Shown: positions 19,642 to 29,896, counted from the first letter of the stretch. The stretch: DNA of 34,579 bases from Candidatus Fonsibacter lacus (GCA_009921245.1 RFXW01000006.1:1-34579), one strand, 5' to 3'. Notes: generated by a model from the letters alone, not told the origin. Program-made: numbers and translations.

Positions 19642-20211
19642 ATGCGCCTGTTGCTCGATTTTTTACCGATTGTGCTGTTTGTGCTGTTGTACAAGCTGCA
19701 AGGCATTTATGCCGCCACCGCAGGTCTGATGCTGGCCACCGTGTGCCAAATGGCGTTGATTGGGTGGTTGGACAAGCGGCTGTCTGCGCTGCAAAAAACA
19801 ACGCTGGTATTGGTGTTGGTGTTTGGCACACTGACATTGGTGCTGCAAGACGAGCGCTTTATTAAGTGGAAGCCGACCGTACTCTACGGTGCCATGGCGT
19901 TGGCGTTGGTCGTTATGCTCAAGGTATGGCGGCGCAACGTGTTGCATATGCTGCTGGGCAGCCAACTGACGCTGCCACCGTGGGTGTGGCAGCGCCTGAC
20001 ATGGGCGTGGGCGGGCTACTTTGTCTTCATGGCCACCATCAATGGCGTGGTGGCCTATGCCTTTAGCACCGATGACTGGGTGAATTTCAAACTCTGGGGC
20101 TACGTTTTTCCGCTGGTCTTCATCGTGGCGCAAGGGGTTTACGTGGCGCGCCACTTGCCGGACGATACCCAAGCGCCAGCCAAAGGCACCACCCATAAGG
20201 ACCAGCCATGA
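19642..20211 (+). CDS. yciB: Inner-membrane septation protein YciB (IspZ)
   Basis: The protein has 189 residues and is almost wholly hydrophobic, with about five or six transmembrane helices. The N-terminus LLDFLPIVLFVLLYK and the central FIKWKPTVLYG are family signatures, as is the late region FSTDDWVNFKLWGYVFPL. YciB is an inner-membrane protein linked to cell-envelope synthesis and septation; its biochemical activity is not settled. It overlaps bolA by 4 bases (ATGA), so the two are translationally coupled. Confidence 0.95.
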   Translation: MRLLLDFLPIVLFVLLYKLQGIYAATAGLMLATVCQMALIGWLDKRLSALQKTTLVLVLVFGTLTLVLQDERFIKWKPTVLYGAMALALVVMLKVWRRNVLHMLLGSQLTLPPWVWQRLTWAWAGYFVFMATINGVVAYAFSTDDWVNFKLWGYVFPLVFIVAQGVYVARHLPDDTQAPAKGTTHKDQP

Positions 20212-20465
20212 CCGCCGCTGAGCAACTGCGCGACATTTTGCAGACACGCTACGCACCTGAGGTACTGCAGGTGATCGACGAGAGCGCCCAACACGCGGGA
20301 CACGCCGGCAGCGATGGTCGCACCGAGGGCTCGCACCTCAGGGTACGCATCAGCGGTGCGGCTTTAGGCGCAGGCTCGCGCGTCGCCAAACACCGCCTTG
20401 TGTATGATGCGGCGCAACCGCTATTTGCTCAGGGCTTGCACGCCCTGGCGATTGAATGGGTCTAA
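20208..20465 (+). CDS. BolA family protein
   Basis: The protein has 85 residues. The BolA class II KH-like fold is seen in EGSHLRVRISGAAL, the strictly conserved KHRLVYDA with its His, and the terminal helix LFAQGLHALAIEWV. BolA proteins bind monothiol glutaredoxins through a shared [2Fe-2S] cluster and influence iron-sulfur trafficking and stress morphology. Which paralogue this is (BolA or IbaG type) is not clear. There is a small insertion of Ala/Gly-rich sequence around residues 28-36. It is coupled to yciB by an ATGA overlap and lies 21 bases before the PPIase gene. Confidence 0.93.
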   Translation: MTAAEQLRDILQTRYAPEVLQVIDESAQHAGHAGSDGRTEGSHLRVRISGAALGAGSRVAKHRLVYDAAQPLFAQGLHALAIEWV

Positions 20466-20486
20466 CCTTTAGGGAATCAGAAACAC

Positions 20487-21223
20487 ATGAAACACAATTT
20501 AATTCTTGCCGCTGGCATGGCGCTGTTGCTCTCGGGCGCTGCCTTTGCCCAGAACGTGGCCGTGGTCAATGGCAAGCCCATTCCAACCAGCCGTGTGGAA
20601 GCCTTGGAGCGCCAAATGGCGCGCGCAGGCCAGCCCGTAACCGAAGCACAACGCCAGCAAATTCGAGACGAGTTGGTGATGCGCGAAATATTTGTGCAAG
20701 AAGCCGAGCGCCGGGGCCTAACAGCCAGCCAAGACTACCAAGACCAAATGGCCCTTACCCGCCAAATGGTGTTGATTCGGGCGCTGCTTAACGACTTTCA
20801 AGCCAACAACCCAGTCACCGATGCCGATGTGCGCGCGCAATACGACAAGCTCACCAGCGGCGTGAGCGGGCAAGAATACCGTGCCAGCCATATTCTTTAC
20901 AAAGACGAGGCGGCTGCCCAAGCGGGTCTGAAGGCTTTGGCTGGTGGCGCAGACTTTGCCACGCTGGCCAAAAAAGATTCGCAAGACCCAGGCTCGGGTG
21001 CCAACGGTGGCGACCTAAACTGGGCCACGCCTGATACCTTTGTTCCAGAATTCAGCCAACGGTCAAGAGCCAGTTTGGCTGGCACATCATTCGCCTCACG
21101 GATGTGCGCAAAGCCGAGCCGCCGCCATTTGATCAAGTTAAAGACGCCTTGCGTGAGCGCCTGCAGCAAGAAAAACTGCAAGCGTTTCAAGCCAAACTGC
21201 GCAGCGACGCAAAAATTCAATAA
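20487..21223 (+). pseudogene. Periplasmic PpiC/parvulin-type peptidyl-prolyl isomerase, frameshifted by an internal deletion
   Basis: The first 190 or so residues are normal: a signal peptide ending AAFA/QN, a SurA-like chaperone region, and the first part of the parvulin domain from YRASHILY to FVPEFSQ. After codon CAA at 21057-21059 the frame changes. The remaining parvulin strand VKSQFGWHIIRL and the C-terminal helix (ending RSDAKIQ, stop at 21221-21223) continue in another frame. About 14 codons that normally lie between EFSQ and VKSQFGWH are missing, so roughly 40 bases were lost. As written, translation would run on in the wrong frame to 21356, inside purL on the other strand, giving 289 residues. 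The intact family aids outer-membrane and periplasmic protein folding. A sequencing error is possible. Confidence 0.82.
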
Positions 21224-21234
21224 CGCCGCAAGCG

Positions 21235-24200
21235 CTAGCCCACCGCGCGGCGTGCGTTGTGCCACAGCTGCATCCACGGGCTGGGCTCACCGATATCACC
21301 TAACGACCAGCTCCACTGAGCGTAGCGAAAGCCGCGCTCGGGATGCGGCATCATGATGGTGACCCTGCCGTCTGTGGTGGTGAGTCCATTGATACCTTGT
21401 GTGCTGCCGTTGGGGTTGTACGGATAAGCCTCGGTGGCTTGGCCATGGTGATCAACAAAACGCAGCACGCTGTGCGCCGCGGCCGCTTGATCGGGCGAGG
21501 CAAATACCGCCCGCCCCTCGCCATGTGCCACCACCACAGGCAGGCGGCTGCCTTGCATGCCAGTGGTAAACAAACTGGGCGAAGGCACGATCTCTACCAA
21601 GCTCAACCGTGCCTCGTATCGATCACTGGCGTTGGGCTTAAACGCCGGCCAATGCTCGGCGCCTGGAATGAGCGGGGCCAGATGCGCCAGCATTTGACAG
21701 CCGTTGCACACACCCAACGTAAAGGTGTTGCCGCGCGCAAAAAACTCGCCCAACATGTCGCGCAATAGGGGGTTAAAACGCCAACTGCTGGCCCAGCCCA
21801 AACCGGCACCCAGGGTGTCGCCGTAACTGAAGCCGCCGCACGCCACCAAGCCGGTAAATTCAGCCAAGTCGGCGCGGCCGTGTTGCAGGTCGCTCATGTG
21901 CACATCCACCGCCTCAAAGCCGGCCAAGTCAAACGCCCGCGCCATCTCAACGTGCGAGTTCACACCCTGCTCGCGCAGCACCGCCACGCGCGGTCGGTGG
22001 CTCAGCACCGCCGGGGCCAAAGCAAACGTGAGATGGGTATGCAGCCCAGGGTCCGCTGGGTCGCCCCGACTGGCGTGCTCGGCGTCGGCGGTGAGCGGGT
22101 TGTCGCGCGCACGAGCCATGCGCCAGCTTACGCTGTCCCAGACTTGGTGCAAGTCCTGCAAGGTGGCGCCAAACACCACCTGGGTGTCGCGCCACACTTG
22201 AAGCTCGGGGGTGTCCTGGTGCAACAACGTCATGCCCACGCAGTGGCTGCAAGCGCCCAAGCCGTGTTCGCGCAGCACCGCCAGGGCTTGGTCGCGGTGC
22301 GCGCGCGAGACTTGCAGCACCACACCCAGTTCCTCGTTAAAGAGGGCACGCAGCGTGGATTCATGGCGCCGCGCTTGCACTTGGGACGACCAGTTTTTGC
22401 TGTCGCCCACATCCATGCGGCTGTCGCTGATGCCGTCGCCCTCCAGCAACAACATGTCGATATTCAACGTCACCCCCACCTGTCCGGCAAACGCCATCTC
22501 GGCCACGCACGCAATAAGGCCACCGTCGCTGCGGTCGTGATAAGCCTGCAACCAACCGGCACCGCGCAAGGCGTTGACGGCTTGCACCAAGGCCACCAGG
22601 TCGGCGGGCTGATCCAGATCGGGCACGGCGCTCTCGGCCTGGGCCAGCACCTGCGCCAAGATGGAGCCGCCCAGGCGTTGTTGGCCGCGCGCCAAGTCCA
22701 CCAAAATCAAGGTGCTTGGCTGTTCACGCTGCAGCTGCGGTGTCAGGGCGCCGCGCACGGTGGGCAGTGTGGCAAAAGCCGTAACCACCAGCGTCACGGG
22801 CGAGCTCACTTGGTGCGCCTGGCCGCTGTCGTCTTGCCACTGCATACGCATGGACAAGCTGTCTTTACCCACTGGAATCGAGACCCCCAATGCCGGGCAC
22901 AACTCATGACCCACCGCTTGCACCGCGTCGTACAGTGCCGCATCTTGTCCGGGTTGCCCGCACGCGGCCATCCAGTTGGCCGATAGTTTGACGGCACCCA
23001 AGTCAATCGGCGCCGCCAACAAATTGGTGATGGCCTCAGCCACGGCCACGCGCGCCGACGCCGCCGCGTTGTGCACCGCCAGCGGGCTGCGCTCGCCCAT
23101 GGCCATGGCCTCGCCGCCCAAGCTGTCGTGGTCGGCCAGGGTGATGGCGCAATCGGCCACCGGCACCTGCCACGGGCCCACCATTTGGTCGCGATGCGTG
23201 AGGCCGCCCACGCTGCGGTCACCGATGGTGATTAAAAAACGCTTAGAAGCCACGGTGGGATGCGCCAGCACCTGAATCACCGCGTCTTGTAACAGGGTAT
23301 CGTCCAGCCGCAGCCGAGACAACGGCACCGGCGCACGCGTGTCGCGGCGGTGCAGGCGTGGCGGCTTGCCCAGCAGCACGTCCATGGGCATGTCGATCAC
23401 CGGGGTTTGCTCGTTGAGCAGCTGCAGCTGCGGTTGGTCGGTGCTGTAACCCACCACCGCCATGGGGCAGCGCTCGCGCTCGCATAGGGCACGCAGGGTG
23501 TCCAGCCGCTCGGGAGCCACCGCCAAGACGTAGCGCTCCTGGCTTTCGTTGCACCAAATTTCGCGTGGCGACAAGCCACTGGCTTGCAAAGGCACGGCCT
23601 GCATGTCAAAGCACGCGCCTTGACCGGCGTCGTGTACCAGTTCGGGAAAGGCGTTGGAGAGGCCACCGGCGCCCACGTCATGAATGGCCAAAAGTGGGTT
23701 GTCGGCGCCCATGGCCTGGCAGTGCGTGATCACCTCTTGGGCACGGCGCTGCATTTCGGGGTTGGCACGTTGCACCGAGTCGTGATCGAGCGCGGTGTCG
23801 TTGCTACCACCCACCAAAGAGCTGGCGGCCCCCCCGCCCAAGCCAATGCGCATGCCCGGCCCGCCAATTTGCACCAGCAAGCTACCGTGACCAAACCGAA
23901 CTTTGCTGACCTGATCGGCGTCGATGCTGCCCAATCCACCGGCGAGCATGACCGGTTTGTGGTAACCCATGCGCTGCGCTTGCCCGTTGTACTCAAAGGT
24001 TTGCTCAAAGCTGCGAAAGTAACCCGCCACATTCGGACGACCGAACTCGTTGTTAAATGCCGCCGCTCCCAACGGGGCATCGCGCATGATGGTGAACGCA
24101 CTGGCCACGTGCGGCGGCACCGATGGCGGTGGCGTGGGGTCGTCTGGCCAATGCAAGCCCGAGACGCTGTAGCCCGTGACACCGGCTTTGGGCAGGGCGC

Positions 24201-25218
24201 CACGCCCGGTGGCGCCTTCGTCGCGAATTTCACCGCCAGCCCCAGTGGCTGCCCCTGGCCACGGGCTGATGGCGGTGGGGTGGTTGTGGGTTTCCACCTT
24301 CATCAGCACATGGCGCAAGCCAGGTCGCACTCGGTAAGCCGCCGGTTGGGCTGCGCCCGCCGCGCTGAACTGGCGCACCGGTTGGCCTTGCATCACGGCG
24401 GCGTTGTCGGCGTAGGCCACCACCGTGCCCTGCGGCCGCTGCTGGTGGGTATGCCGAATCATGTCAAACAGGCTATGCCTTTGCGTTTGGCCATCGATTT
24501 CAAAGCGGGCGTTGAATATTTTGTGCCGACAGTGCTCGCTGTTGGCTTGGGCGAACATCATCAACTCAACGTCGCTTGGGTTGCGGTTTAGGGCCCGAAA
24601 GGCTTGCTCCAAGTAAGCAATTTCATCGTCATCCAAGGCCAAGCCCATGCCAACATTGGCCGCACGCAGCGCCGCCTGGCCTTGCTCCAGCAAGGGCACA
24701 TGCTGCATGGGCAGCGCGGCGCTCGGTTGAAACATTTGCCACACCGCGTCGGCATTTTCAAAAACGCTTTCAGTCATGGGGTCGTGCAAGCGTTGCGCAA
24801 CACGCAGCCATTGCGCTGCGTCGAGCGGCAACCGGCTGTGCGCAGGCGCGCCGCCGTAGGTGGCCTGCCAACACCACACGCGCTCCAGCCGCGACACCGC
24901 AATACCCGCGTTGTACGCCAAATCCACCGCCTTGCTGCCCCACGCAGAGACCGTGCCCACGCGCGGCGCCACCCACACGTTTAAAGTATGTGTGACCGTT
25001 GCAGGGGCTGACCCCTGCAGCGGTGCGCCCAACAGCGTGGCCAATGACTGGGCTTGTTCCGGCCGCAGATCATCGGCCTGAGCCAAATACCAAGGGCATA
25101 CCGTGACTGTGGCGCCGGGGCCCAGTTCGGCGTCTAACCACGCATGCACCTGACGCAGCGGTGGTGAAAACCCAAATAAAACCGGTGAACCAATAAAAAG
25201 CGCGCGGGTGGGGGACAC
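21235..25218 (-). CDS. purL: Phosphoribosylformylglycinamidine synthase PurL (large single-chain form)
   Basis: From GTG at 25218 the protein has 1327 residues, the size of the proteobacterial fused enzyme. The order is an N-terminal PurS-like domain, a linker with [12 protein letters not shown], two AIRS-like ATP-binding halves ([35 protein letters not shown]), and a C-terminal glutaminase. The glutaminase nucleophile is in [10 protein letters not shown], near residue 1170, and its His/Glu are in [11 protein letters not shown]. It makes FGAM from FGAR, glutamine and ATP in purine synthesis. No ATG is available: a TTG at 25251 would add eleven residues but lies upstream of the likely transcription start. 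The 3' end faces the PPIase gene 12 bases away. Confidence 0.96.
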   Translation of the reverse strand: MSPTRALFIGSPVLFGFSPPLRQVHAWLDAELGPGATVTVCPWYLAQADDLRPEQAQSLATLLGAPLQGSAPATVTHTLNVWVAPRVGTVSAWGSKAVDLAYNAGIAVSRLERVWCWQATYGGAPAHSRLPLDAAQWLRVAQRLHDPMTESVFENADAVWQMFQPSAALPMQHVPLLEQGQAALRAANVGMGLALDDDEIAYLEQAFRALNRNPSDVELMMFAQANSEHCRHKIFNARFEIDGQTQRHSLFDMIRHTHQQRPQGTVVAYADNAAVMQGQPVRQFSAAGAAQPAAYRVRPGLRHVLMKVETHNHPTAISPWPGAATGAGGEIRDEGATGRGALPKAGVTGYSVSGLHWPDDPTPPPSVPPHVASAFTIMRDAPLGAAAFNNEFGRPNVAGYFRSFEQTFEYNGQAQRMGYHKPVMLAGGLGSIDADQVSKVRFGHGSLLVQIGGPGMRIGLGGGAASSLVGGSNDTALDHDSVQRANPEMQRRAQEVITHCQAMGADNPLLAIHDVGAGGLSNAFPELVHDAGQGACFDMQAVPLQASGLSPREIWCNESQERYVLAVAPERLDTLRALCERERCPMAVVGYSTDQPQLQLLNEQTPVIDMPMDVLLGKPPRLHRRDTRAPVPLSRLRLDDTLLQDAVIQVLAHPTVASKRFLITIGDRSVGGLTHRDQMVGPWQVPVADCAITLADHDSLGGEAMAMGERSPLAVHNAAASARVAVAEAITNLLAAPIDLGAVKLSANWMAACGQPGQDAALYDAVQAVGHELCPALGVSIPVGKDSLSMRMQWQDDSGQAHQVSSPVTLVVTAFATLPTVRGALTPQLQREQPSTLILVDLARGQQRLGGSILAQVLAQAESAVPDLDQPADLVALVQAVNALRGAGWLQAYHDRSDGGLIACVAEMAFAGQVGVTLNIDMLLLEGDGISDSRMDVGDSKNWSSQVQARRHESTLRALFNEELGVVLQVSRAHRDQALAVLREHGLGACSHCVGMTLLHQDTPELQVWRDTQVVFGATLQDLHQVWDSVSWRMARARDNPLTADAEHASRGDPADPGLHTHLTFALAPAVLSHRPRVAVLREQGVNSHVEMARAFDLAGFEAVDVHMSDLQHGRADLAEFTGLVACGGFSYGDTLGAGLGWASSWRFNPLLRDMLGEFFARGNTFTLGVCNGCQMLAHLAPLIPGAEHWPAFKPNASDRYEARLSLVEIVPSPSLFTTGMQGSRLPVVVAHGEGRAVFASPDQAAAAHSVLRFVDHHGQATEAYPYNPNGSTQGINGLTTTDGRVTIMMPHPERGFRYAQWSWSLGDIGEPSPWMQLWHNARRAVG

Positions 25219-25251
25219 AAGCAAACGGTCCAATAAGGCAATAAAGAGCAA

Positions 25252-25257
25252 ATTTTA
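25252..25257 (-). promoter_or_regulatory. Candidate -10 element of the purL promoter
   Basis: On the minus strand the purL leader has TAAAAT, a five-of-six match to TATAAT. A start of transcription near 25245 would leave a leader of about 27 bases before the GTG at 25218, and would exclude the TTG at 25251. No convincing -35 hexamer was found at 16-18 bases. Confidence 0.3.
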
Positions 25258-25262
25258 CGAGG

Positions 25263-25292
25263 TTGAGACAAGGCCAAACCTTGCGCTACGAT
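25263..25292 (+). promoter_or_regulatory. Candidate sigma-70 promoter of the chemosensory/cyclase operon
   Basis: TTGAGA at 25263-25268 (five of six) and TACGAT at 25287-25292 (four of six) are separated by 18 bases. Transcription would start near 25299, about 48 bases before the cheA-like ATG at 25347. This is the only good promoter candidate seen upstream of the operon. It is consistent with general housekeeping expression rather than flagellar sigma-28 control, for which I saw no match. Confidence 0.45.
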
Positions 25293-25346
25293 AGACCCAC
25301 AAGAGGCCGCACCCCATGGCCCCATGCCGATACGCTCCAACCGTCC

Positions 25347-27017
25347 ATGACCGCCCTGCCCGAAGCCCTGGTGAATCAAGCGCTGCTTGAGGCGGTTTGC
25401 TGGCGTGCCTGGCCCAAGCAGGGCTCGCAGCGGCTGGCGGAGGCTTTGCAAGCGTTGCGGCCGCACGCCACCGATGAAGCCAGCGCCCAAGCGGTATCGC
25501 AAGCGCAACAGGCGCTGCAACTGGCAGACGCTGACCAAGCCACCGCGGCGGTGACGCATCACCTAAGCGTAAGCCCGCCTCCGCCCAGTTCAAACGAGGC
25601 CAGCGAGCCCGCGGTGGATTTTGTTGCCGAAGCCCTTGACTGGCTGGAGCAAGCCGAGGCTGCGGCGTTGCAACTGGAGCAACAAACCGCAAACGAGGCG
25701 GCGTGGCAGCATCTCAAGCGCGCACTGCACAGCATTAAGGGCGGGGCCGGCTTGAGTGCACGCCAAGCGCTGGTTCAACACATGCACCAATTGGAGCAAC
25801 AACTTGCGGTTGCGCCTGAGCGCGTGGCCTGGGATGACCTGTTGGCTGGACTCGACCAAGCCCGCACCCTGCTAACCGGCAACGAACCAAGCCATGGCCA
25901 AGGCGCACACTGGCGCCTAGACCAAGCGCAAATGGATGACTTGCAAGCCCGCTGCGACGATTTGCTGCAACTGCAGCACACCTTGACACACAGCGCACCC
26001 GAAGAGGCCGCGGCAACCTTGGCGCACATCACCCGCCACAGCAAGCGCTTGGCGCAACAGGTGCAAGCCCTGCGCTTGCAGCCACTGCAGCCTTTGCTCG
26101 ACGCCATGCAACGGGTGGTGCGCGACGCCGCCAAAGCCTATGAAAAAGAGGTTCACCTGCGCATTCATGGCGGCCAAGTGACGCTGGATGCAGGCATGGT
26201 GCAAGCGCTGCGCGAGCCGCTTGGCCATTTGTTGCGTAACGCGGTGGCGCATGGCATTGAAAGCGCAGCGGTGCGGCAACAGCACAACAAGCCGCGTCAC
26301 GGACAGATTGAGCTCACGGTCAGCGCCTCTGGCCGAACGGTGCAAATTGATATCGCCGACGACGGCGCAGGCATAGACGAGGCGACGCTGCGAACCCGGG
26401 CCGGACTGGGGCCAGACGCGGCGCTGATTACGCTGCTGGCACAGCCCGGGCTAAGTACCAGCGAAAGCGCCAACCTGGTGGCGGGGCGCGGCATGGGCGT
26501 GCACGCCGCGCAACAGGCCATCCAAGCCTTGGCCGGCGCGCTGAGCGTGGAACATGAGCCACAGCGTGGCTGCCGCTGGCGCATCAGATTGCCGCAGTCG
26601 CTGGCGCTGCAAAGCGTGGTGCACGTCTCGGTGGGGCCATACGCCATGCTGATCCCAACGGTGCATGTGCTGCGCGTGGTTGGGCCCGGGTCGGCGCCCG
26701 AGCCAGCCGACCCGCCACAAGCCGCGCTCCACGCCCATGCCTGCTTTGGCCAAGGGCTGCCCAACACCCCCACCGAGACAACCTGGCAGGTGTGGCTGCA
26801 GTCGGGCGCTGGGCGCTACCGTTTGCTGGTAGACGGCGTGCACGGCGTGCACGATCTGCTGATACGCCCCACCGACCCGTTGCTGGCCCACCTGGCGCAC
26901 GTCACCGGCCACGCCCGACTGCCGGACAACCGCGTGTTATGCGTGGTTAACCCCGATGCCCTTTACTTTGCGCTGAACCGCGCACCCCGCGAAGAAGCTG
27001 ACCCATGCGTAACCTAA
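25347..27017 (+). CDS. CheA-like chemosensory histidine kinase without receiver domain
   Basis: From the ATG at 25347 the protein has 556 residues. An Hpt domain occupies about residues 90-180, with phospho-accepting His128 in [12 protein letters not shown] helical region follows, then the CheA-type HATPase: N-box [11 protein letters not shown] (295-305), G1 DDGAGID (338-344), G2 [10 protein letters not shown] (380-389). A CheW-like docking domain fills residues 415-545, containing [12 protein letters not shown]. The kinase region resembles ChpA of the Pil-Chp type more than flagellar CheA. No CheY-binding P2 domain and no C-terminal receiver are seen. The family phosphorylates receiver domains in response to an MCP array. 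It overlaps the MCP gene by 13 bases. No Shine-Dalgarno is clear; an earlier in-frame start at 25263 would fall in the promoter. Confidence 0.87.
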   Translation: MTALPEALVNQALLEAVCWRAWPKQGSQRLAEALQALRPHATDEASAQAVSQAQQALQLADADQATAAVTHHLSVSPPPPSSNEASEPAVDFVAEALDWLEQAEAAALQLEQQTANEAAWQHLKRALHSIKGGAGLSARQALVQHMHQLEQQLAVAPERVAWDDLLAGLDQARTLLTGNEPSHGQGAHWRLDQAQMDDLQARCDDLLQLQHTLTHSAPEEAAATLAHITRHSKRLAQQVQALRLQPLQPLLDAMQRVVRDAAKAYEKEVHLRIHGGQVTLDAGMVQALREPLGHLLRNAVAHGIESAAVRQQHNKPRHGQIELTVSASGRTVQIDIADDGAGIDEATLRTRAGLGPDAALITLLAQPGLSTSESANLVAGRGMGVHAAQQAIQALAGALSVEHEPQRGCRWRIRLPQSLALQSVVHVSVGPYAMLIPTVHVLRVVGPGSAPEPADPPQAALHAHACFGQGLPNTPTETTWQVWLQSGAGRYRLLVDGVHGVHDLLIRPTDPLLAHLAHVTGHARLPDNRVLCVVNPDALYFALNRAPREEADPCVT

Positions 27018-28561
27018 CCATCACCCAACGAATTTTTTCTGTTTATGTGCTCACCATTGCCTTGGTGGCTGCTTTTGGCTGGATCGCCTACCAAGCCATC
27101 ATGGGCAGCACGCGCGGCGTCAACGCGGTATCGCAAAGCCATGTGCCGCGCACCGTGCTGTTGTCGGATATCAATGAGGTGATGAACGCCAACGAATTTT
27201 TGGGTTCGGTCTACCTTTACGCCGACACCCAACAAAGGCGCTCCATGGTTGACGCCTACGACGTCAGCCGTCAACGACGTGACGCGCTGATGCAACAACT
27301 GCATACCTTGGACGATACGCTCACCAAAAGCCAATCCATGGCCACACTCGATCAAGCGATTGCCGATTTGGACGCTGCCGTGCTGGCCTTTACTGCGGCG
27401 GTGCAGCAAGGGCGTATCAGCAGCTTGGCCGATAGCCCGATTGCGCTGCGCTTGGAGACCCAGCGTCAAGCCGCCCAGCAGGTGCTATTTAAGTTAATTG
27501 ATCAGGCCCAAAGCCAGGTGATGACGCGCAGTCAAGAGGTGGCCAGCGAGCTGCGCCAACTGCAATGGCAAACGCTAACCATGGTGGCCACGGTTATGGT
27601 GCTGACCCTGCTGGCCGGCGCGGTGGTCAGTCAAGGTATCAAGCGTTTGTTACAAAGCGCCACCGATCGACTCAAACTCAGCACCAACGCCAATCGCGAG
27701 CACGTGGGTCAGCTGCGCGAGACCAGCCAAAACCTGGTCAAAGGTGTCAGCCAACAGGAACACGCGGTGCAAACCGTAAGCCAAGCCCTGGCGGAGGCCA
27801 ACCGCCGCACCCACGACACGGTGCGTGAAGCCAGCACCGCGCGCGAGCAAACCCGCCACGCCCAACAATCGGCCCAAAGTGGGCTGCAAGCCATGCAAGA
27901 TTTGCAACACGCCATGCTGGAGGTGGAACGCTCAGCCAAAGAAATGGCCTACATGGTGCGCAGCATCGACGACATTGCCAGTCAAACCAACATGCTGGCC
28001 CTCAATGCCGCAGTTGAAGCCGCGCGCTCGGGCGAGGCCGGCGCCGGCTTTGGCGTGGTCGCTGACGAGGTACGAGAACTGGCCCAACGCAGCGCCGAAG
28101 CCGCCAAAGACACGGCGCGCCGTATCGACGCGGCCATGACCAGCGCGCAAGCGGGTATCCAAAGCTGCAGCGCCATGGCCAGCGCCTTACAAGGCATTGT
28201 TGAGCAGGTCAGCACCGCCGACGAAGCCGCGCAGCGCATCGCCAACAGCGCCCGCACCCATGCAGACGATTTGCAGCGCATGGCGCAAGACATGGACGGC
28301 GTGCATCAGGTGGCCGAGCAAACCCACCGCCACGCCCAAGATACCCAGCGCGTGGCCGAGGCACTGGCCGCCCAAACCCGTATGCACAATGAGCTGATGC
28401 TGGCGCTGCAGCGCATGGTGCAGCGCGCGGGCCACGCCGCCCTACCCCCCGAACCGGCACCTCGGCCCTGGCCCGCCAGTCAACCCGTGGCGGCCTTGGC
28501 GCACAGCAGCGACGAGTCCACCGTGCCCTACACCCCGACGGCGCATCGCGCCCATCATTGA
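27005..28561 (+). CDS. Methyl-accepting chemotaxis protein with a four-helix-bundle-like periplasmic domain
   Basis: The protein has 518 residues. Transmembrane helix 1 covers residues 10-32 and helix 2 residues 190-210; the periplasmic part between them is all-helical and resembles 4HB_MCP sensors. The cytoplasmic signalling tip is [20 protein letters not shown] (321-340), followed by [21 protein letters not shown], the kinase-contact hairpin. No convincing HAMP domain follows helix 2: the sequence passes straight into a coiled coil. The C-terminus is a Pro-rich tail of about 60 residues, without a CheR-binding pentapeptide. The ligand is unknown. It would form signalling complexes with the CheA-like kinase and CheW encoded beside it; the next gene starts 4 bases on. 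Confidence 0.93.
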   Translation: MRNLTITQRIFSVYVLTIALVAAFGWIAYQAIMGSTRGVNAVSQSHVPRTVLLSDINEVMNANEFLGSVYLYADTQQRRSMVDAYDVSRQRRDALMQQLHTLDDTLTKSQSMATLDQAIADLDAAVLAFTAAVQQGRISSLADSPIALRLETQRQAAQQVLFKLIDQAQSQVMTRSQEVASELRQLQWQTLTMVATVMVLTLLAGAVVSQGIKRLLQSATDRLKLSTNANREHVGQLRETSQNLVKGVSQQEHAVQTVSQALAEANRRTHDTVREASTAREQTRHAQQSAQSGLQAMQDLQHAMLEVERSAKEMAYMVRSIDDIASQTNMLALNAAVEAARSGEAGAGFGVVADEVRELAQRSAEAAKDTARRIDAAMTSAQAGIQSCSAMASALQGIVEQVSTADEAAQRIANSARTHADDLQRMAQDMDGVHQVAEQTHRHAQDTQRVAEALAAQTRMHNELMLALQRMVQRAGHAALPPEPAPRPWPASQPVAALAHSSDESTVPYTPTAHRAHH

Positions 28562-28565
28562 CGAC

Positions 28566-28970
28566 ATGAGCACGGCGGGCGCCAGACGCCGCTACACCGC
28601 CCACACCCGCGCCGCGCCCGCCACCATGGCGTTGCGCACCAGCGCGGGCGACTGGACGGTGGCCATGACCTCGGTTCGCCAAGTGGTGCCGTATGCCACG
28701 CTCACCCCTTTGCCACTGGCCCCAGCGGCCGTGTTGGGCTTGTTGCCTTGGCGCGGGCAAGCGGTTCCCGTGCTTCATCCGCCCGGCACGGCGGCCGCGC
28801 CATCGGCACCGAATGCAGGCCCTCATGCCAGCCAAATCGTGTTGCTGCAATTGCCTGCCCAGCAAAGCGTGGTCGGGTTGCCCGTGCTGCAGGTGCTATC
28901 CCACGCCGCTCCGCAAACGCCCTGGCTCGACCTTGAGGCGTGGTGGCAAAACGCCCGCCTAAGCGCATGA
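28566..28970 (+). CDS. CheW-like coupling protein, short
   Basis: The protein has 134 residues, somewhat short for CheW (about 150-165). The central CheW core is visible: SVRQVVPYATLTPLPLAP followed by VLGLLPWRGQAVPVLH, equivalent to the family's P-x-x-P-x-x-V-x-G-x-x-x-x-R-G-x-x-x-P-V-x-D. Later, QIVLLQLPAQQSVVGLPV matches the second beta-barrel strand region. CheW bridges MCP and CheA. The extreme C-terminal strand is less conserved than usual. It is coupled to the CheB-like gene by a 4-base ATGA overlap. A PilI/ChpC-like adaptor role is equally possible. Confidence 0.8.
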   Translation: MSTAGARRRYTAHTRAAPATMALRTSAGDWTVAMTSVRQVVPYATLTPLPLAPAAVLGLLPWRGQAVPVLHPPGTAAAPSAPNAGPHASQIVLLQLPAQQSVVGLPVLQVLSHAAPQTPWLDLEAWWQNARLSA

Positions 28971-29896
28971 TTGGCGTGCTGGTGGTGGATGATTCGGCGC
29001 TGGCGCGCGACTCGGTGGTGCGCGCGTTGGCCTGCGACGACATTGAAATTTTGGCCCAAGCCAACGATGCCTTTGCCGCGCGTGACGTTTTGCAAAATCT
29101 CAACCCCGACGTCATCACCCTAGACCTTGACATGCCGGGCATGGACGGGCTCACCTTTTTGCGCATGCTGCAGGCGCATCGGCCGGTGCCGGTGGTGGTG
29201 TTGAGCGCGCGCGCACACAGCGACCCGCAATGGGCAACGGCGTGCCTGCAAGCTGGCGCCTCTGACGTGCTTGCCAAGCCCGACAGCCCCCTGGCCTTGG
29301 CCGCGCTCAGCGCCGAATTGCAACGTGCGGTGCGCGCCGCCGCACGCAGTCAACAAGGCCAAGGTCGGGTGCCCGACGCGGACGACCCCGCCACCCCCAA
29401 GGCGCAGGCGGTGGTTGCGATTCAAAGCAGCAGCGGCGCGCTGCCGTGGCTGCTGCAAGCCATTAAGTCTTGGCCCAAGCACGGTGCGCCCTGGGTGATC
29501 GTGCACCCCACCGCGGCCGGTTACGAACAAGCGTTGCTGCAATATCTGCAACAACAACAGCAACACCCGGTGGCACTGGTGGAGTCAACCGTGCCGCTGC
29601 AGCCGGGCCAGGTGTGGTTGGCCCCAGCGCAACAGCACGTGGTGTTGGGCGGCGACAGCGCGCAGCCCGAACTCACCTGCGTGACTGGCCCCGCCATTCA
29701 AGGTGCCTGCCCCAGCGCCGACGTGCTGTTTACCTCGGGCGCACGCCACTGCGCCAGTGCGGCAGTGGCGTTGCGACTGGTGCTGGGCCCAGGTGACGGG
29801 GTACAAGGCCAACGCGAGGTGATGCGTGCCGGTGGCTTGGCACTGGCACCCCCGCTGCACGACTGGATGACCGACGCCTGGCAGGCCACCACATGA
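28967..29896 (+). CDS. CheB-like protein: receiver plus divergent methylesterase domain
   Basis: The protein has 309 residues. The receiver domain is intact: Asp8/Asp9 in LVVDDSALARD, phospho-acceptor Asp53 in TLDLDMPGMDG, Ser80 and Lys104 in VLAKP. The methylesterase domain aligns with CheB: nucleophile Ser155 in AIQSSSGALP (family GASTGG, so two glycines are replaced), His180 in VIVHPTAAGY, ADVLFTSGAR, and Asp277 in GPGDGVQG. The domain stops about 40 residues earlier than in E. coli CheB and lacks the ASCVVFGMP block. It may be a weak methylesterase or mainly a phospho-sink. It starts inside the cheW stop and ends inside the cyclase start (ATGA both times). Confidence 0.85.
   Translation: MIGVLVVDDSALARDSVVRALACDDIEILAQANDAFAARDVLQNLNPDVITLDLDMPGMDGLTFLRMLQAHRPVPVVVLSARAHSDPQWATACLQAGASDVLAKPDSPLALAALSAELQRAVRAAARSQQGQGRVPDADDPATPKAQAVVAIQSSSGALPWLLQAIKSWPKHGAPWVIVHPTAAGYEQALLQYLQQQQQHPVALVESTVPLQPGQVWLAPAQQHVVLGGDSAQPELTCVTGPAIQGACPSADVLFTSGARHCASAAVALRLVLGPGDGVQGQREVMRAGGLALAPPLHDWMTDAWQATT

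Noticed and set aside
21880-22986. A 368-codon open frame on the plus strand
   Set aside because: It is antisense to conserved parts of purL, is rich in His, Gln and Arg as expected for the complement of GC-rich codons, and has no recognisable domain.
23584-24591. A 335-codon open frame on the plus strand
   Set aside because: It is also antisense to purL in regions that encode invariant motifs; it reads as a by-product of codon bias.
25347-28970. A flagellar chemotaxis operon
   Set aside because: cheY, cheR, cheZ and flagellar genes are absent, the kinase has no P2 domain, and no sigma-28 promoter was seen.
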